Shown here: positions 19,401 through 27,477 of the stretch, one piece after another
Layout: each line of letters opens with the position of its first letter
How positions within the stretch are numbered: position 1 is the stretch's first letter
Origin: Bradyrhizobium sp. RD5-C2
Lineage (GTDB): Bacteria > Pseudomonadota > Alphaproteobacteria > Rhizobiales > Xanthobacteraceae
Assembly (NCBI RefSeq): GCF_019972155.1
Contig: NZ_BOVL01000020.1
Span: 282,147-346,146, forward strand
Length of the DNA: 64,000 nt
Reading direction: 5' to 3'
Notes under the pieces: generated by a model
What the model saw: the letters and a program-made list of their open reading frames with translations, nothing else
What the model was told of the DNA's origin: nothing
Database searches by the model: none
Translations under genes and position numbers: made by a program

Positions 19401-19726
19401 CCTATTTTCGCGAATTGCGGGCCTCGGGCATGAGCATCGCGGAGGCGGTGTTCAACGGCGCCGAGCAGCGCATGCGGCCGATGCTGATGACCGCGCTGTC
19501 GGCGGGCGTCGGCCTGTTCCCCGCGGCGCTGTCGCACGGCATCGGCAGCCAGGTGCAGCGACCGCTCGCGACCGTGGTGGTCGGCGGCATGTTCATCGGC
19601 CCGCTGCTGCTGCTGATCGTGGCGCCTGCGCTGCGCAAGATCTTCCTGTCGCGCGAGCCTGTCGCCTCTCCCGACCAGGCGGCTGCCACGGCGCCGCCCG
19701 AAGCGGCGCATGAAGGGGGCGCCTGA
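16469..19726 (+). CDS. RND efflux pump, heavy-metal (CusA/CzcA) type
   Basis: A 1085-residue inner-membrane proton-driven pump with twelve expected membrane helices and two large periplasmic loops. The helix-4 motif DFGIIVDSAV followed by MMEN near residue 405 carries the paired Asp typical of heavy-metal efflux RND proteins. The start is a TTG at 16469, giving the family N-terminus (M)IKSLLQFGL; no ATG is in frame upstream. Its stop overlaps the next start as TGATG. Substrate probably a divalent or monovalent metal ion, by family; organic substrates are not excluded. Confidence 0.9.
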   Translation: MIKSLLQFGLTRSAVIVLGLAVFCAAGFAAFTKLNIEAYPNPAPVILEITAQAAGLSAEEMEKYYTIPMEVGLYSTPGVVNIRSTSFYGLSFVRVTFRYGVDYYFALSQATNNLTQNVQLPGNQIPQIQQSSLVGEIYRYQLVGPPNFGLTNLRTLQDYVVARRLMTIPGVVQINSWGGTTKQFNVDADLAKLEAYNITVPQLISALGNANINVGGREIAIGQQSVNIRGIGLINSGGDDDITKGYRVRDIENVVLTQSNGLPIQIKDVAKVSVGYVPRLGIAGKDRNDDVAAAIVVMGRTQHTNDIVPKVEEEVAKINSDGTLPAGVKVVPYYDRTSLVSVTTHTVLHNLMFGCLLVFVIQWVFLGDLRSALIVSANIPFALFFAIIILVLQGEDANLLSLGAVDFGIIVDSAVIMMENIFRNFQSSPENRLRVLQNLAEGYWGGDPTTRNGQPAPGWTERLRMIFVSALQVDKAVFFTAAITVTAFVPLFTMQGVEGQIFGPMARTYGYALAGALLATFTVTPVLASLLLPRHIEETETIIVRSLRKAYTPVLRWSLTHLSVAVAAGIIFLGLSGLAASQLGSEFLPALEEGNFWIRASMPPTMSLDAGTEPTRKMREILLRHPEIITVVSQHGRPDNGSDASPFSNVELFAPIKPFDQWPPGLTKEKLTEELQREFDEELPGVTFNFSQYIQDNVEEALSGVKGANSVKIIGPNLAVLEQLATKVAQEMAKIRGVADLGIFHLVGQPNLNIKVNREKTARYGLNTGDVTTVVQAALGGTSATTVLEGDRQFGVVVRLDPKFRQSIDEVREIKVAYQTPSGTNAYIPLSELADISLDTGASFIYRERSQRYIPIKFSVRGRDLGSTVAEAQTRVGEAVQLPTGYRMIWSGEFDNLEAAKARLMIVVPVTLLLIFVLLYSLFNSLRDSLLALAGIPFAVGGGLIALYFAGLDFSISAAIGFISLFGVAVMDGILNITYFRELRASGMSIAEAVFNGAEQRMRPMLMTALSAGVGLFPAALSHGIGSQVQRPLATVVVGGMFIGPLLLLIVAPALRKIFLSREPVASPDQAAATAPPEAAHEGGA

Positions 19727-21321
19727 TGTCCGAGATCGTCGCAAAAGTTGTTGCCGCGCTCGCGCAGTGCGGAAGGCGCGCCCTGCGTCCGACGCTTGGC
19801 GCCGGCGCCGCCGGGCTGTTGCTTGCAAGCTGCGCCGTCGGTCCGAATTTCGTGCCGCCGGTCGCCCCCGACGTCGATCGCTACACGCCGGAGAAGCTGG
19901 CCTCCCCCAGCTCGAATGCCGGGGGCCCCAGCGTGCCCAAGCAGCACTTCGTCAGCGGGGAAGACGTATCGCTGCGGTGGTGGACGGCATTTCGCTCAAA
20001 GCCGCTCGACGAGCTGATCAAGATGTCGGTCGAGCACAACCCGTCGCTGCAGGCGGCCGAGGCGTCGATCAGGATCGCGCAGTACAACGCGCTGGCGCAG
20101 CGCGGGCTGTTCTTCCCGCAGCTCGGCGCAAACTACACGCCTTCCCAGCAGCAGATTTCCGGCGCGTCGGGTTCGGGCCCGGGCGGCCAGTCGCCTTCGG
20201 TATTTTCGCTTCATACCGCGCAATTGAACGTCAGCTTCGTGCCGGATATCTGGGGCCAGAATGTTCGCGCGGTCGAGAGCCTCGACGCGGTCTCCGAGCA
20301 GCAACTGTTCCAGCTGGAAGCGGCCTACCTCACCCTGACCGCCAACGTCGTCACCGCGGCGATCCAGGAAGCATCGCTGCGCGGCCAGATTGCCGCGATC
20401 CAGCGCGTCGTGAAGATCGAACGCGGCATTTTGGAGATCGTGAAGAACCAGTTCAACGCGGGCAGCGCCGCCCAGGTCGACGTGCTGGCGCAGGAGGCCG
20501 CGCTGGCCCAGTCCGAGCAGCTGCTGCCGCCGCTCGAAAAGCAGCTCGCGGTTCAGCGCGACCTGCTGACGTCGCTGGCCGGGCAATTCTCGGCCGACGA
20601 AATCCTGCAGAAGTTCACGCTCGACCGCCTGGCGCTGCCCGCACATCTGCCGGTGAGCCTGCCGAGCAAGATGATTGCCCAGCGTCCCGACGTCAGGGCC
20701 GCGGAGGCGCTGCTGCATTCGGCGAACGCCCAGGTCGGCGTGTCGATCGCGGCGCGGCTGCCCAACATCACGATCACCGGCAATGCCGGCGCCGCCGGCT
20801 TCAGCCTCGCCGAATTGTTCGCGCCGGGGACCAGTTTCTACGTCATCGCCGCGAGCGCGACCCAGCCGTTGTTCGATGGCCTGACGCTCTACCACAAGCA
20901 GAAGGCTGCGGAGGCGGCGGTGGACCAGGCGGATGCGCTCTATCGCCAGGCTGTCGTCACGGCGATGCAGAACGTCGCCGACGCCTTGCGCAGCCTGCAG
21001 GCCGACGCGCGCGCCTTGCAGGCTGCGGTCAAGGCCGAGCTCGCCGCCAAGGCCAGCCTCGACATCATCCAAAAGCAGCTTGCGCTCGGGCAGGTCAATC
21101 AGGTGGTCGTGCTCAATGCCCAGCAGGTCTATCTGACGGCGGCAGTGGTCCGCGTTCAGGCCCAGGCGACGCGTCTCTCGGACAGCGCCGCGCTTTTCAT
21201 GGCGCTCGGCGGCGGCTGGCCGACAAACTGCGCATCCGACGACTGGCGCAAGTGTGCCCTGGAGGATTTGCCCGCCACCACCCCGCAACGGGTCAGCGAA
21301 AACGGACCTGCTGCCCGCTGA
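19726..21321 (+). CDS. outer-membrane efflux lipoprotein, NodT family
   Basis: A 531-residue TolC-like channel subunit. A lipobox LLASC lies at about residues 31-36, then two outer-membrane-efflux repeats (residues 75-270 and 290-490) with helical periplasmic tunnel segments. It completes the tripartite pump with the two genes upstream and is translationally coupled to the pump gene. The C-terminal 40 residues, after the second repeat, are an extra tail (containing two Cys) not needed for the fold. Confidence 0.9.
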   Translation: MSEIVAKVVAALAQCGRRALRPTLGAGAAGLLLASCAVGPNFVPPVAPDVDRYTPEKLASPSSNAGGPSVPKQHFVSGEDVSLRWWTAFRSKPLDELIKMSVEHNPSLQAAEASIRIAQYNALAQRGLFFPQLGANYTPSQQQISGASGSGPGGQSPSVFSLHTAQLNVSFVPDIWGQNVRAVESLDAVSEQQLFQLEAAYLTLTANVVTAAIQEASLRGQIAAIQRVVKIERGILEIVKNQFNAGSAAQVDVLAQEAALAQSEQLLPPLEKQLAVQRDLLTSLAGQFSADEILQKFTLDRLALPAHLPVSLPSKMIAQRPDVRAAEALLHSANAQVGVSIAARLPNITITGNAGAAGFSLAELFAPGTSFYVIAASATQPLFDGLTLYHKQKAAEAAVDQADALYRQAVVTAMQNVADALRSLQADARALQAAVKAELAAKASLDIIQKQLALGQVNQVVVLNAQQVYLTAAVVRVQAQATRLSDSAALFMALGGGWPTNCASDDWRKCALEDLPATTPQRVSENGPAAR

Positions 21322-21360
21322 CAAGCGCCGCACAACGCTACTGACTGGAGGAACCGACGA

Positions 21361-21564
21361 ATGAAAAACATTCTCGTCTTGGCGGCAATTCTCCTCGCGG
21401 TCTCCGCGGGATCCGCGGCCGCACAGAGCGCGGTCGGCGGTCCGAAGAAGCCAAGCAATCTCGGCGGTCCCACCGAGCAGAAGAACCCGGTGGTTCGCAC
21501 AACGCCGGCTGCCGGATCAACAACGCCTCCGGCAGCGCCGCCAAAGCGATCGCCGAGGAAATAG
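21361..21564 (+). CDS. small exported Pro-rich protein
   Basis: A 67-residue protein with a signal peptide (residues 1-22, cleavage after AAA-Q) and a mature part of only about 45 residues rich in Pro, Lys and Thr. GGAGG stands 9 nt before the ATG, so it is translated efficiently. It follows the efflux operon by 39 bp and is probably part of it. I do not recognise a family. Confidence 0.65.
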   Translation: MKNILVLAAILLAVSAGSAAAQSAVGGPKKPSNLGGPTEQKNPVVRTTPAAGSTTPPAAPPKRSPRK

Positions 21565-21627
21565 CGGCAGGCTTCTGCGATCGAATTGGCTTCCGAGATT
21601 CACGCTGATCGGCTCGATGAGACCCAT

Positions 21628-21960
21628 ATGAAAAATACAACGCGTCTGCTTCTCATCGCTGCGGCCGGTGCCATGTTGGCGTCGGTTGCCTGCGCGGCGC
21701 CTGTTCAGGTCACGCGGCCGTCACCGCAAGGCCCGGCAAGCATCGTTCAGGTACGGCTCGCGTGTGATCAATACTGCCATTGCTGGCAGACACGCTATCA
21801 GCAGCGAAGCTATCGCCGGACAATCGACGATCAGGCGCGACAGGATCCGAATTACTGCCCGGGCGGCGGGCACTATAACGGCCATTACCGCACCGGGCCG
21901 GCCACCGGATTGAGCTTCGAAAGCCGCCTTCCCGTGCGCTCATTGCCGTTTCCATTTTGA
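21628..21960 (+). CDS. small exported Cys/His-containing protein
   Basis: A 110-residue protein with signal peptide (residues 1-23, cleavage near ACA). The mature part contains CDQYCHCW near residues 46-53 and later one more Cys in NYCPGGGHYNGHY. This cluster of three Cys plus several His could bind a metal ion or form disulfides, which would suit a protein encoded next to a metal-type RND pump, but that link is an inference. Similar short exported proteins with a YCHCW-type core are common hypothetical proteins in Bradyrhizobium, from memory. The start at 21628 places Met directly before the Lys-Asn-Thr-Thr-Arg signal peptide. Confidence 0.65.
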   Translation: MKNTTRLLLIAAAGAMLASVACAAPVQVTRPSPQGPASIVQVRLACDQYCHCWQTRYQQRSYRRTIDDQARQDPNYCPGGGHYNGHYRTGPATGLSFESRLPVRSLPFPF

Positions 21961-21997
21961 ACGACGGCAGGTGCACGGTGGTTGCGAGCGAAGGCGC

Positions 21998-22270
21998 CTA
22001 CCAGATGACGGCCGCGCATACCAGCGCCAACGGCACCGCGGCGCCGCCGATCACGACCCACCTGCGCATATCAGCGGGATCTCTGGAATACCTGAAGATC
22101 TGGACGGCGACGAAGAGGCAGACCGCGGCGCCCAGGATGATGCGAAACAGATCGGATGGCGTCTCGTAGGCCGACCAGATGGTTTCGTTTTGCGGGCTCG
22201 CGACGCGAGCCGTTATGACCACCACAAGGATCAGAAACAACGTCCGCAGGATAAGACCGAGGAAACGCAT
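21998..22270 (-). CDS. small membrane protein
   Basis: A 90-residue protein with three hydrophobic segments (about residues 5-24, 42-60 and 70-89). The start at 22270 begins directly with the first membrane helix MRFLGLILRTLFLILVVV. No family recognised. It is convergent with the small exported protein gene. Confidence 0.6.
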   Translation of the reverse strand: MRFLGLILRTLFLILVVVITARVASPQNETIWSAYETPSDLFRIILGAAVCLFVAVQIFRYSRDPADMRRWVVIGGAAVPLALVCAAVIW

Positions 22271-22356
22271 TTGGCGCCCTGATTCACGCTCCCGGGCAAC
22301 GTTAGCACGAATCTCGCCGAAAAGCATTCATTTGACTGGCCCCTCGCCGGCTCCAG

Positions 22357-22389
22357 CAAAAACCCCGGGCCTTTGCCCGGGGTTTTGCT
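22357..22389 (-). terminator. intrinsic terminator of the first TRAP receptor gene
   Basis: Stem aaaccccgggc/gcccggggttt with a short loop, flanked on both sides by A/T runs; read on the minus strand the stem is followed by TTTTTGC. It lies about 20 bp after the stop of the receptor gene ending at 22410 and could also work for the opposite strand. Confidence 0.85.
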
Positions 22390-22409
22390 CGCATTGAAGG
22401 TGCGTGGCA

Positions 22410-23498
22410 TCAGGCCTGAGAGTGGCGTGCCATGAAATTGTCGTAGCCGACTTCGGCGACCTGGAACCACTGGTAGCCGTTGTTGGAGAACGTCGTCAGC
22501 GAGTCATAGACCTTCTTGAAATTGGCGTTCGTCGCCGATACCTCGGCATGCAGCTCCTTGGCGGCCTTGAAGGACGCTTCCATCACCGTAGCCGGGAACG
22601 GGCGCAGCTTGGTGCCGGCCGCCAGCAGCTTCTTCAGTGCGAGCGGGTTGGCCTGGTCGTAGCGCGCCATCATCCAGTTGTTGGCGAGATGGCCAGCCTG
22701 CTCGAGCACGAACTGATAGTGCTTCGGCAGCGCGTTCCACTTGTCGAGGTTGATCATCGCCACCAGCATCGGGCCGCCTTCCCACCAGCCGGGGAAGTAG
22801 TAGTTCGGCGCGACCTTGTAGAAACCGAGCTTCTCGTCGTCGTAGGGACCGACCCACTCGGCCGCATCAATGGTGCCTTTTTCCAGCGCCGGATAGATGT
22901 CGCCGCCGGCGAGCTGCTGCGGCACCGCGCCGAGCTTCTGCATCACCCTGCCGGCAAAGCCGCCGATGCGGAATTTGAGGCCCTTGAGATCGTCGACGCT
23001 GTTGATCTCCTTGCGAAACCAACCACCCATCTGGCAGCCGGTGTTGCCGGCAAGCAGCGAGGTGACATTGTAGCTCTTGTAGAACTCGTTGAGCAGCTCC
23101 TTGCCGCCGCCCAGCATGAACCAGGCCTGGTTGAGCCGCATGTTGGGCCCGAATGGCACCGAGGAGCCGAAGGTGAAGGTCGGGTCCTTGCCGAAATAGT
23201 AATAGGGCGCGGTGTGCCCCATCTCGACCGTGCCGTTCTGCACGGCGTCGAGCACCTGCAGGCCGGGCACGATCTCGCCGGCGGCAAAGGTCTGGATCTG
23301 GAATTTGTTGTCGGTGGCCTCCCCCACCGCCTTGGCCATCAGCTCGGCACCGCCGTGCAGCGTGTCGAGCGACTTCGGCCAGCTCGTCGTCAGGCGCCAT
23401 TTGAGCTCCGGCATCGACTGCGCGATCGCGGGAGCTGCGACCGTTGCCGCGCCTGCGACACCTAAACCCGTGACCTTGATGAAATCTCTGCGCTTCAT
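22410..23498 (-). CDS. dctP: TRAP transporter periplasmic receptor (DctP), TAT-exported, copy 1
   Basis: A 362-residue solute receptor of tripartite transporters. The N-terminus MKRRDFIK followed by a hydrophobic stretch is a twin-arginine signal, and the mature protein begins near QSMPELKWRL. Family landmarks are FAAGEIVPGLQVLDAV near 75, the carboxylate-binding Arg in GLKFRIGG near 180 and EWVGPYDDEKLG near 225. It is a tandem paralog of the next gene (identical blocks such as the last motif). No permease gene lies beside it; dctQ-dctM at 9.1-11.2 kb is the probable membrane part. Confidence 0.92.
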   Translation of the reverse strand: MKRRDFIKVTGLGVAGAATVAAPAIAQSMPELKWRLTTSWPKSLDTLHGGAELMAKAVGEATDNKFQIQTFAAGEIVPGLQVLDAVQNGTVEMGHTAPYYYFGKDPTFTFGSSVPFGPNMRLNQAWFMLGGGKELLNEFYKSYNVTSLLAGNTGCQMGGWFRKEINSVDDLKGLKFRIGGFAGRVMQKLGAVPQQLAGGDIYPALEKGTIDAAEWVGPYDDEKLGFYKVAPNYYFPGWWEGGPMLVAMINLDKWNALPKHYQFVLEQAGHLANNWMMARYDQANPLALKKLLAAGTKLRPFPATVMEASFKAAKELHAEVSATNANFKKVYDSLTTFSNNGYQWFQVAEVGYDNFMARHSQA

Positions 23499-23666
23499 TT
23501 GAATCCCACCCTGTATGATTGTGTTTATCCGAGCGTCGACGGCTTGCGATCGTCGCGCTGCGTTTCTTTGCCGTCATGACCGGTGACCGGTCACGCGCCC
23601 GCCTTCGTGCCGAGGCTTCGGGCGCGAGCATGGAACATCCCCTCGGCGAATGCCAGACGCAAAGAA

Positions 23667-23690
23667 CCCGGCCCCCTTGCGGGGGCCGGG
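23667..23690 (-). terminator. intrinsic terminator of the second TRAP receptor gene
   Basis: Perfect ten-base-pair stem cccggccccc/gggggccggg with loop ttgc, followed on the minus strand by TTCTTTG. It separates the two receptor genes, so each is its own transcript. Confidence 0.85.
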
Positions 23691-23745
23691 CTACTTAAGT
23701 CGAAGCTTCTGGCGCGTTCTCTGCTCGCGAACGCTCGAAGCGCTG

Positions 23746-24834
23746 TTAGCCGCGGGTGCGCGAGCGGATCATGAAGCTGTCGAAGGTGTATTCGGCGACC
23801 TGCCACCACAGATACTGATCGGAACGGTACGCCTGCATCGCGTCGATCGACTTCTTGAAGTCGGCATTCTTGGCCGAGATTTCACCCCACAGCTCGTTGG
23901 TCGCCTTGAGGCAGGCCTCGAGCACTTCGTTGGTGAACGGACGCAGCTGCGTGCCGCCGGCAACCAGCCGCTTCAGCGCCGAAGGGTTCTGCATGTCGTA
24001 GCGCGCAGCCATCCATGTGTTGGCGTTGGCGGTCGCGTTGGTCAGGATCGCCTGGTAGTTCTTCGGCAGCGCGTTCCACTTTTCGAGGTTGCAGTAGGCG
24101 TGCACGGTCGGGCCGCCTTCCCAGAAACCCGGATAGTAGTAGTACTTGGCGACCTTCTGGAAGCCGAGCTTCTCGTCGTCATAGGGACCGACCCACTCGG
24201 CGGCGTCGATGGTGCCCTTTTCCAGCGCCGGATAGATGTCGCCGCCGGCGAGCTGCTGCGGCACCACGCCGACCTTCTGCAACACTTGGCCGGCGATGCC
24301 GCCGATCCGGAATTTGAGGCCGGAGAGATCGGCGACCGTCTTGATCTCCTTGCGGAACCAGCCGCCCATCTGGGTGCCGGTGTTGCCGCAGGGGAAGCCG
24401 ATCACGCCGAACTTCTTGAAGAACTCGTTGCCGAGCGCCTCGCCGCCGCCCTGGTACCACCAGGAGTTCTGCATGCGGGCGTTGAGGCCGAACGGCACCG
24501 ACGCGTAGATCGCAAAGGTCGGGTCCTTGCCGACATAGTAGTAGGACACGGTGTGGCACATCTCGACCGTGCCGTTGGAGGTCGCGTCCAGCGCCTGCAG
24601 GCCGGGGACGATCTCACCTGCCGCGAACACCTGGATCTGGAACTTGTTGTCGGTCATTTCGGCGACATACTTCGCCACCTGGTCAGCACCGCCGTAGATG
24701 GTGTCCAGCGACTTCGGGAAGCTCGAGGTCAGGCGCCACTTGATTTCAGGCGAGGACTGCGCAATCGCCGGCGCGGCAACCGCCGTCGCGGCAGCACCAG
24801 CCGCAGACACTTTCAAAAAATCACGACGCTTCAT
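23746..24834 (-). CDS. dctP: TRAP transporter periplasmic receptor (DctP), TAT-exported, copy 2
   Basis: A 362-residue receptor of the same subfamily as its neighbour, with twin-arginine signal MKRRDFLK and mature start near QSSPEIKWRL. The Arg-containing GLKFRIGG and EWVGPYDDEKLGFQ are conserved, while the pocket-lining segments (for example YYYVGKDPTFAIY against the YYYFGKDPTFTFG of copy 1) differ, pointing to related but different ligands. The start at 24834 is set by the twin-arginine sequence; the upstream open frame is non-coding. A terminator lies between the copies. Confidence 0.92.
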   Translation of the reverse strand: MKRRDFLKVSAAGAAATAVAAPAIAQSSPEIKWRLTSSFPKSLDTIYGGADQVAKYVAEMTDNKFQIQVFAAGEIVPGLQALDATSNGTVEMCHTVSYYYVGKDPTFAIYASVPFGLNARMQNSWWYQGGGEALGNEFFKKFGVIGFPCGNTGTQMGGWFRKEIKTVADLSGLKFRIGGIAGQVLQKVGVVPQQLAGGDIYPALEKGTIDAAEWVGPYDDEKLGFQKVAKYYYYPGFWEGGPTVHAYCNLEKWNALPKNYQAILTNATANANTWMAARYDMQNPSALKRLVAGGTQLRPFTNEVLEACLKATNELWGEISAKNADFKKSIDAMQAYRSDQYLWWQVAEYTFDSFMIRSRTRG

Positions 24835-25040
24835 CGTAAGGCTTCTCCTTGAGGGGCGTTTCCCAGTGACCGCAAGCAGTTCTCCGGCAGGAGGCTCGCA
24901 AGCAGAACACTTGCAAAAGGCCCGCCGAGGCGCTCTCGATCGGCCCTTTAACACGGAAGACGGCCTCACGGAAACGCGACAATGGCATGACCGCACCAAT
25001 TAAACGAAAGTCTGATGAGGCGGGAAATTTGCCGGAAAAT

Positions 25041-25160
25041 GCAGGCTCAGGCTGCGGCAACGACGACTTGCAGCGGCTGGCGAAGCTTGCTGCCGTCACG
25101 CGGTAAATCGCCGCGTGCGGGCCGCCCGGCCGGCGCTCAACCACCGGGCTAACGTGGCAA
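25041..25160 (-). pseudogene. decayed duplicate of the 3' end of mrp
   Basis: This stretch aligns with 25592-25717, the last part of mrp and its stop, over about 115 bp at roughly 75-80 percent identity by eye, with at least one single-base indel. The translated remains read PVVERRPGGPHAAIYR against PVVESEPDGPHAAIYR in Mrp. It begins directly after the stop of the small HTH gene, so that gene is bracketed by an intact and a degenerate copy of the same sequence in direct orientation. Confidence 0.7.
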
Positions 25161-25397
25161 TCAGCGCCGCGCCGTCTCTCGCGCCTTCTTGGCTTTATCG
25201 GCCAGATGCCGCCCACGCCGAATCCAGCTTTGCGCCGTCGTCTTGCTGACGCCAAAGGTCTTGGCGATCGCCACGGCGGCCTCGCCGATCGAGTCGGATT
25301 TCTTGGCAAGATTGAACGCCGCCCGGGAGGCCTCTTCGCGCTTCTCCCGCGTCAGGTGCTTGCGGCGTTGTTTGTTTGCTTCGCGTGATGCTGCCAT
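25161..25397 (-). CDS. small HTH DNA-binding protein
   Basis: A 78-residue, strongly basic protein. Residues 33-60 (GEAAVAIAKTFGVSKTTAQSWIRRG) form a helix-turn-helix of the transposase/homeodomain-like type; the N-terminus is Lys/Arg-rich and helical. The start at 25397 is chosen because GAGG lies upstream and because the earlier frame has no conserved sequence. It sits between mrp and the decayed mrp copy, which suggests it arrived by insertion or came with a duplication. Role unknown; a transposase-derived regulator is possible. Confidence 0.65.
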   Translation of the reverse strand: MAASREANKQRRKHLTREKREEASRAAFNLAKKSDSIGEAAVAIAKTFGVSKTTAQSWIRRGRHLADKAKKARETARR

Positions 25398-25597
25398 GTC
25401 GCTGGTCGCCTCACGGCCCCTCCCCGTATGTCGGCTGCCCGTGCCCGCCTTCAATTGACGGAACGGTGGTACGATTCGGCCAGTGCCGGACAAACATACA
25501 GGCCGGACGCGATTCAGCAATCGTCCAAGGGCGACATGCCTGTGAAGAAGGGCCGCCGGGATCCCGGCCTTTCGGGCTCATCGGCCATCGCGCAGGC

Positions 25598-26728
25598 TCA
25601 GGCGGCGGCGATCACGCCTTGCAGCTGCTCACGGACCTTGCTGCCGATCGCGCGGTAGATCGCCGCATGCGGGCCGTCCGGTTCGCTCTCGACAACCGGG
25701 TTGCCGGAATCCGAGGCAGCGCGGATGGCGATGTGCAGGGGGATTTCGCCGAGGAACGGCACCCCGAGCTTCTCGGCCTCGTGGCGGGCGCCGCCATGGC
25801 CGAAGATGTCCGAGCGCGTGCCGCAATGCGGGCACTGGAAATAGCTCATGTTCTCGACAATGCCGAGCACCGGCACGTTGACCTTCTTGAACATCGCCAG
25901 TCCCCGCCGTGCGTCGATCAGCGAGAGGTCCTGCGGCGTCGAGATGATGACAGCGCCCTTGAGCGGGACGTTCTGCGCCAGCGTGAGCTGGGCGTCGCCG
26001 GTGCCGGGCGGCATATCGACGACCAGCACATCGAGCGTGCCCCAGACGACGTCGCGCAGCATCTGGGTGATCGCCGACATCACCATCGGCCCGCGCCAGA
26101 TCATCGCGGTGTCTTCCTCGACCAGGAAGCCGATCGACATGATCGCCAGGCCGAAGCGCTGCAGCGGGATCATCTTCTTGTCGTCGTTGAGCTGCGGCTT
26201 CTCGCGGATGCCGGTCAGCCGCGGCACCGATGGGCCGTAGATGTCGGCATCGAGCAGCCCGACGCGCAGGCCGATGTCGCGCAGACCGAGCGCAAGGTTG
26301 AGCGCCGTGGTCGACTTGCCGACCCCGCCCTTGCCGGAGGCAACCGCGATGACCGCGGAGATGCCGGGAATCTCGGCCTGGCGCGCCATCGGCGATTGCG
26401 CACCGGGCGGGTGCGGATGACGGTGCGCGGACGCAGGCTGGACACCGCCGGCCGGTCGCGGCGCAGGCGCCGCACCGCCCGCCTTGCGCTCGGCGGTCAG
26501 CGCAATCATCGCGACGCTGACCCCGGGAATGGCGCGCACGGCGTTCTCGGCCTGCGCACGCACGCTCTCCCAGGCGCGGGCTTCCGCGGCATCGACATTG
26601 ATCGAGAAGAACACCTTGCCGTCGGTGACCGTGATCGCCGACAGCACATTGGCGTTGGTCAAGGCTGTGCCGCGCGGCGACATCACCTTGGCAAGACAAT
26701 CGAGAACCTGTTGCTGCGTCACGCTCAC
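25598..26728 (-). CDS. mrp: Mrp/ApbC-family iron-sulfur carrier ATPase
   Basis: A 376-residue cytoplasmic P-loop protein that loads Fe-S clusters on apoproteins. N-terminal MIP18-like domain (residues 1-85), a His/Pro-rich linker (about 90-118), then the deviant Walker A GKGGVGKST near 131-139, DADIYGPS near 160, DMPPGTGD near 240, and the cluster-binding CPHC near 300. Normal length. Transcribed alone; the VOC-protein gene lies upstream with a dispersed repeat between. Confidence 0.95.
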   Translation of the reverse strand: MSVTQQQVLDCLAKVMSPRGTALTNANVLSAITVTDGKVFFSINVDAAEARAWESVRAQAENAVRAIPGVSVAMIALTAERKAGGAAPAPRPAGGVQPASAHRHPHPPGAQSPMARQAEIPGISAVIAVASGKGGVGKSTTALNLALGLRDIGLRVGLLDADIYGPSVPRLTGIREKPQLNDDKKMIPLQRFGLAIMSIGFLVEEDTAMIWRGPMVMSAITQMLRDVVWGTLDVLVVDMPPGTGDAQLTLAQNVPLKGAVIISTPQDLSLIDARRGLAMFKKVNVPVLGIVENMSYFQCPHCGTRSDIFGHGGARHEAEKLGVPFLGEIPLHIAIRAASDSGNPVVESEPDGPHAAIYRAIGSKVREQLQGVIAAA

Positions 26729-26752
26729 CGCGCATCTCCTGGCTTTTTAGCG

Positions 26753-26800
26753 GGGCGTGATCTTGTCGGAAAACCGCTTCACACTTTTCCGGATCACGCC
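26753..26800. repeat. dispersed palindromic intergenic repeat
   Basis: A 48-bp unit with arms ggcgtgatc/gatcacgcc at its ends and an inner pair cggaaaa/ttttccg around ccgcttcacac. I recognise it from memory as a very common intergenic repeat of Bradyrhizobium. Located between mrp and the VOC gene. Confidence 0.7.
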
Positions 26801-26837
26801 CAGGAGACGACCCAATAAAGCGTTGCAGCGCAAAAGG

Positions 26838-27275
26838 CTACCTCGCTCCGACGTCGTCCCGCCGTTCGGACGGCGCTGCGGAGCCGCCCTCCTTGGCGGC
26901 CTCGTAGTTCAGCTCTATCATGACCCCGTTGGGGTCGTTCACGAAGATCTGCCAGAGGTCGCCGCCGGGAACCTGGCGCGAGTCGAATTCCATGCCTTTG
27001 GACTGCAGCCGCTTCCGCATCCCGTCAAAACCCTGACTGGCAAAGGCGACGTGATGGACGACGCCGGAGTCAGGCTTTTGTGCCTCGTCGGTCGCGGAAA
27101 TATCGACCAGATGCACGACCGCCTTGCCCTCGCTATACATCCACGCACCGGGGAACGCGAAGTTCGGCCGCGCACCCTTTTCCAGGCCCAGAATGTCCTC
27201 ATAGAACCGCACCGTGGCGGTGAGATTCCGGGTCCGGATATTGAAATGATCGAGCACACCGACGCTCATGCCCAT
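26838..27275 (-). CDS. VOC-family protein (glyoxalase/dioxygenase fold)
   Basis: A 145-residue vicinal-oxygen-chelate protein made of two beta-alpha-beta modules. Metal-ligand candidates are the His in DHFNIRT near residue 10, HHVAF near 73 and the Glu of VMIELNY near 120. Such proteins act as lyases, isomerases or antibiotic-modifying enzymes on small metabolites; the substrate here is unknown. GGGAG lies 8 nt before ATG 27275. It is divergent from the dehydrogenase gene at 27478. Confidence 0.82.
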   Translation of the reverse strand: MGMSVGVLDHFNIRTRNLTATVRFYEDILGLEKGARPNFAFPGAWMYSEGKAVVHLVDISATDEAQKPDSGVVHHVAFASQGFDGMRKRLQSKGMEFDSRQVPGGDLWQIFVNDPNGVMIELNYEAAKEGGSAAPSERRDDVGAR

Positions 27276-27477
27276 GCGAGACACTCCCTTTTTTGTGAGG
27301 TTCTTTGGTGGGCCGATCCTAGCACAAAACCGGGGTCTGCCATCCAACGAAGCCGTTGCCCTCCGCTGCGCAGGGGGTATGGTGCGGCTCCCTTCCATGG
27401 ACGGAATGCCCTGCCCGCCGCGCCGTTTTCCGGCGGTCTCAAGGGGCGATCACCACGGCAATCACAAGGTAACAGAC

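Noticed and set aside
24821..25309. 162-codon minus-strand frame upstream of the second TRAP receptor
   Set aside because: It runs through the decayed mrp copy and the HTH gene in another frame; only the mrp-like segment is meaningful.
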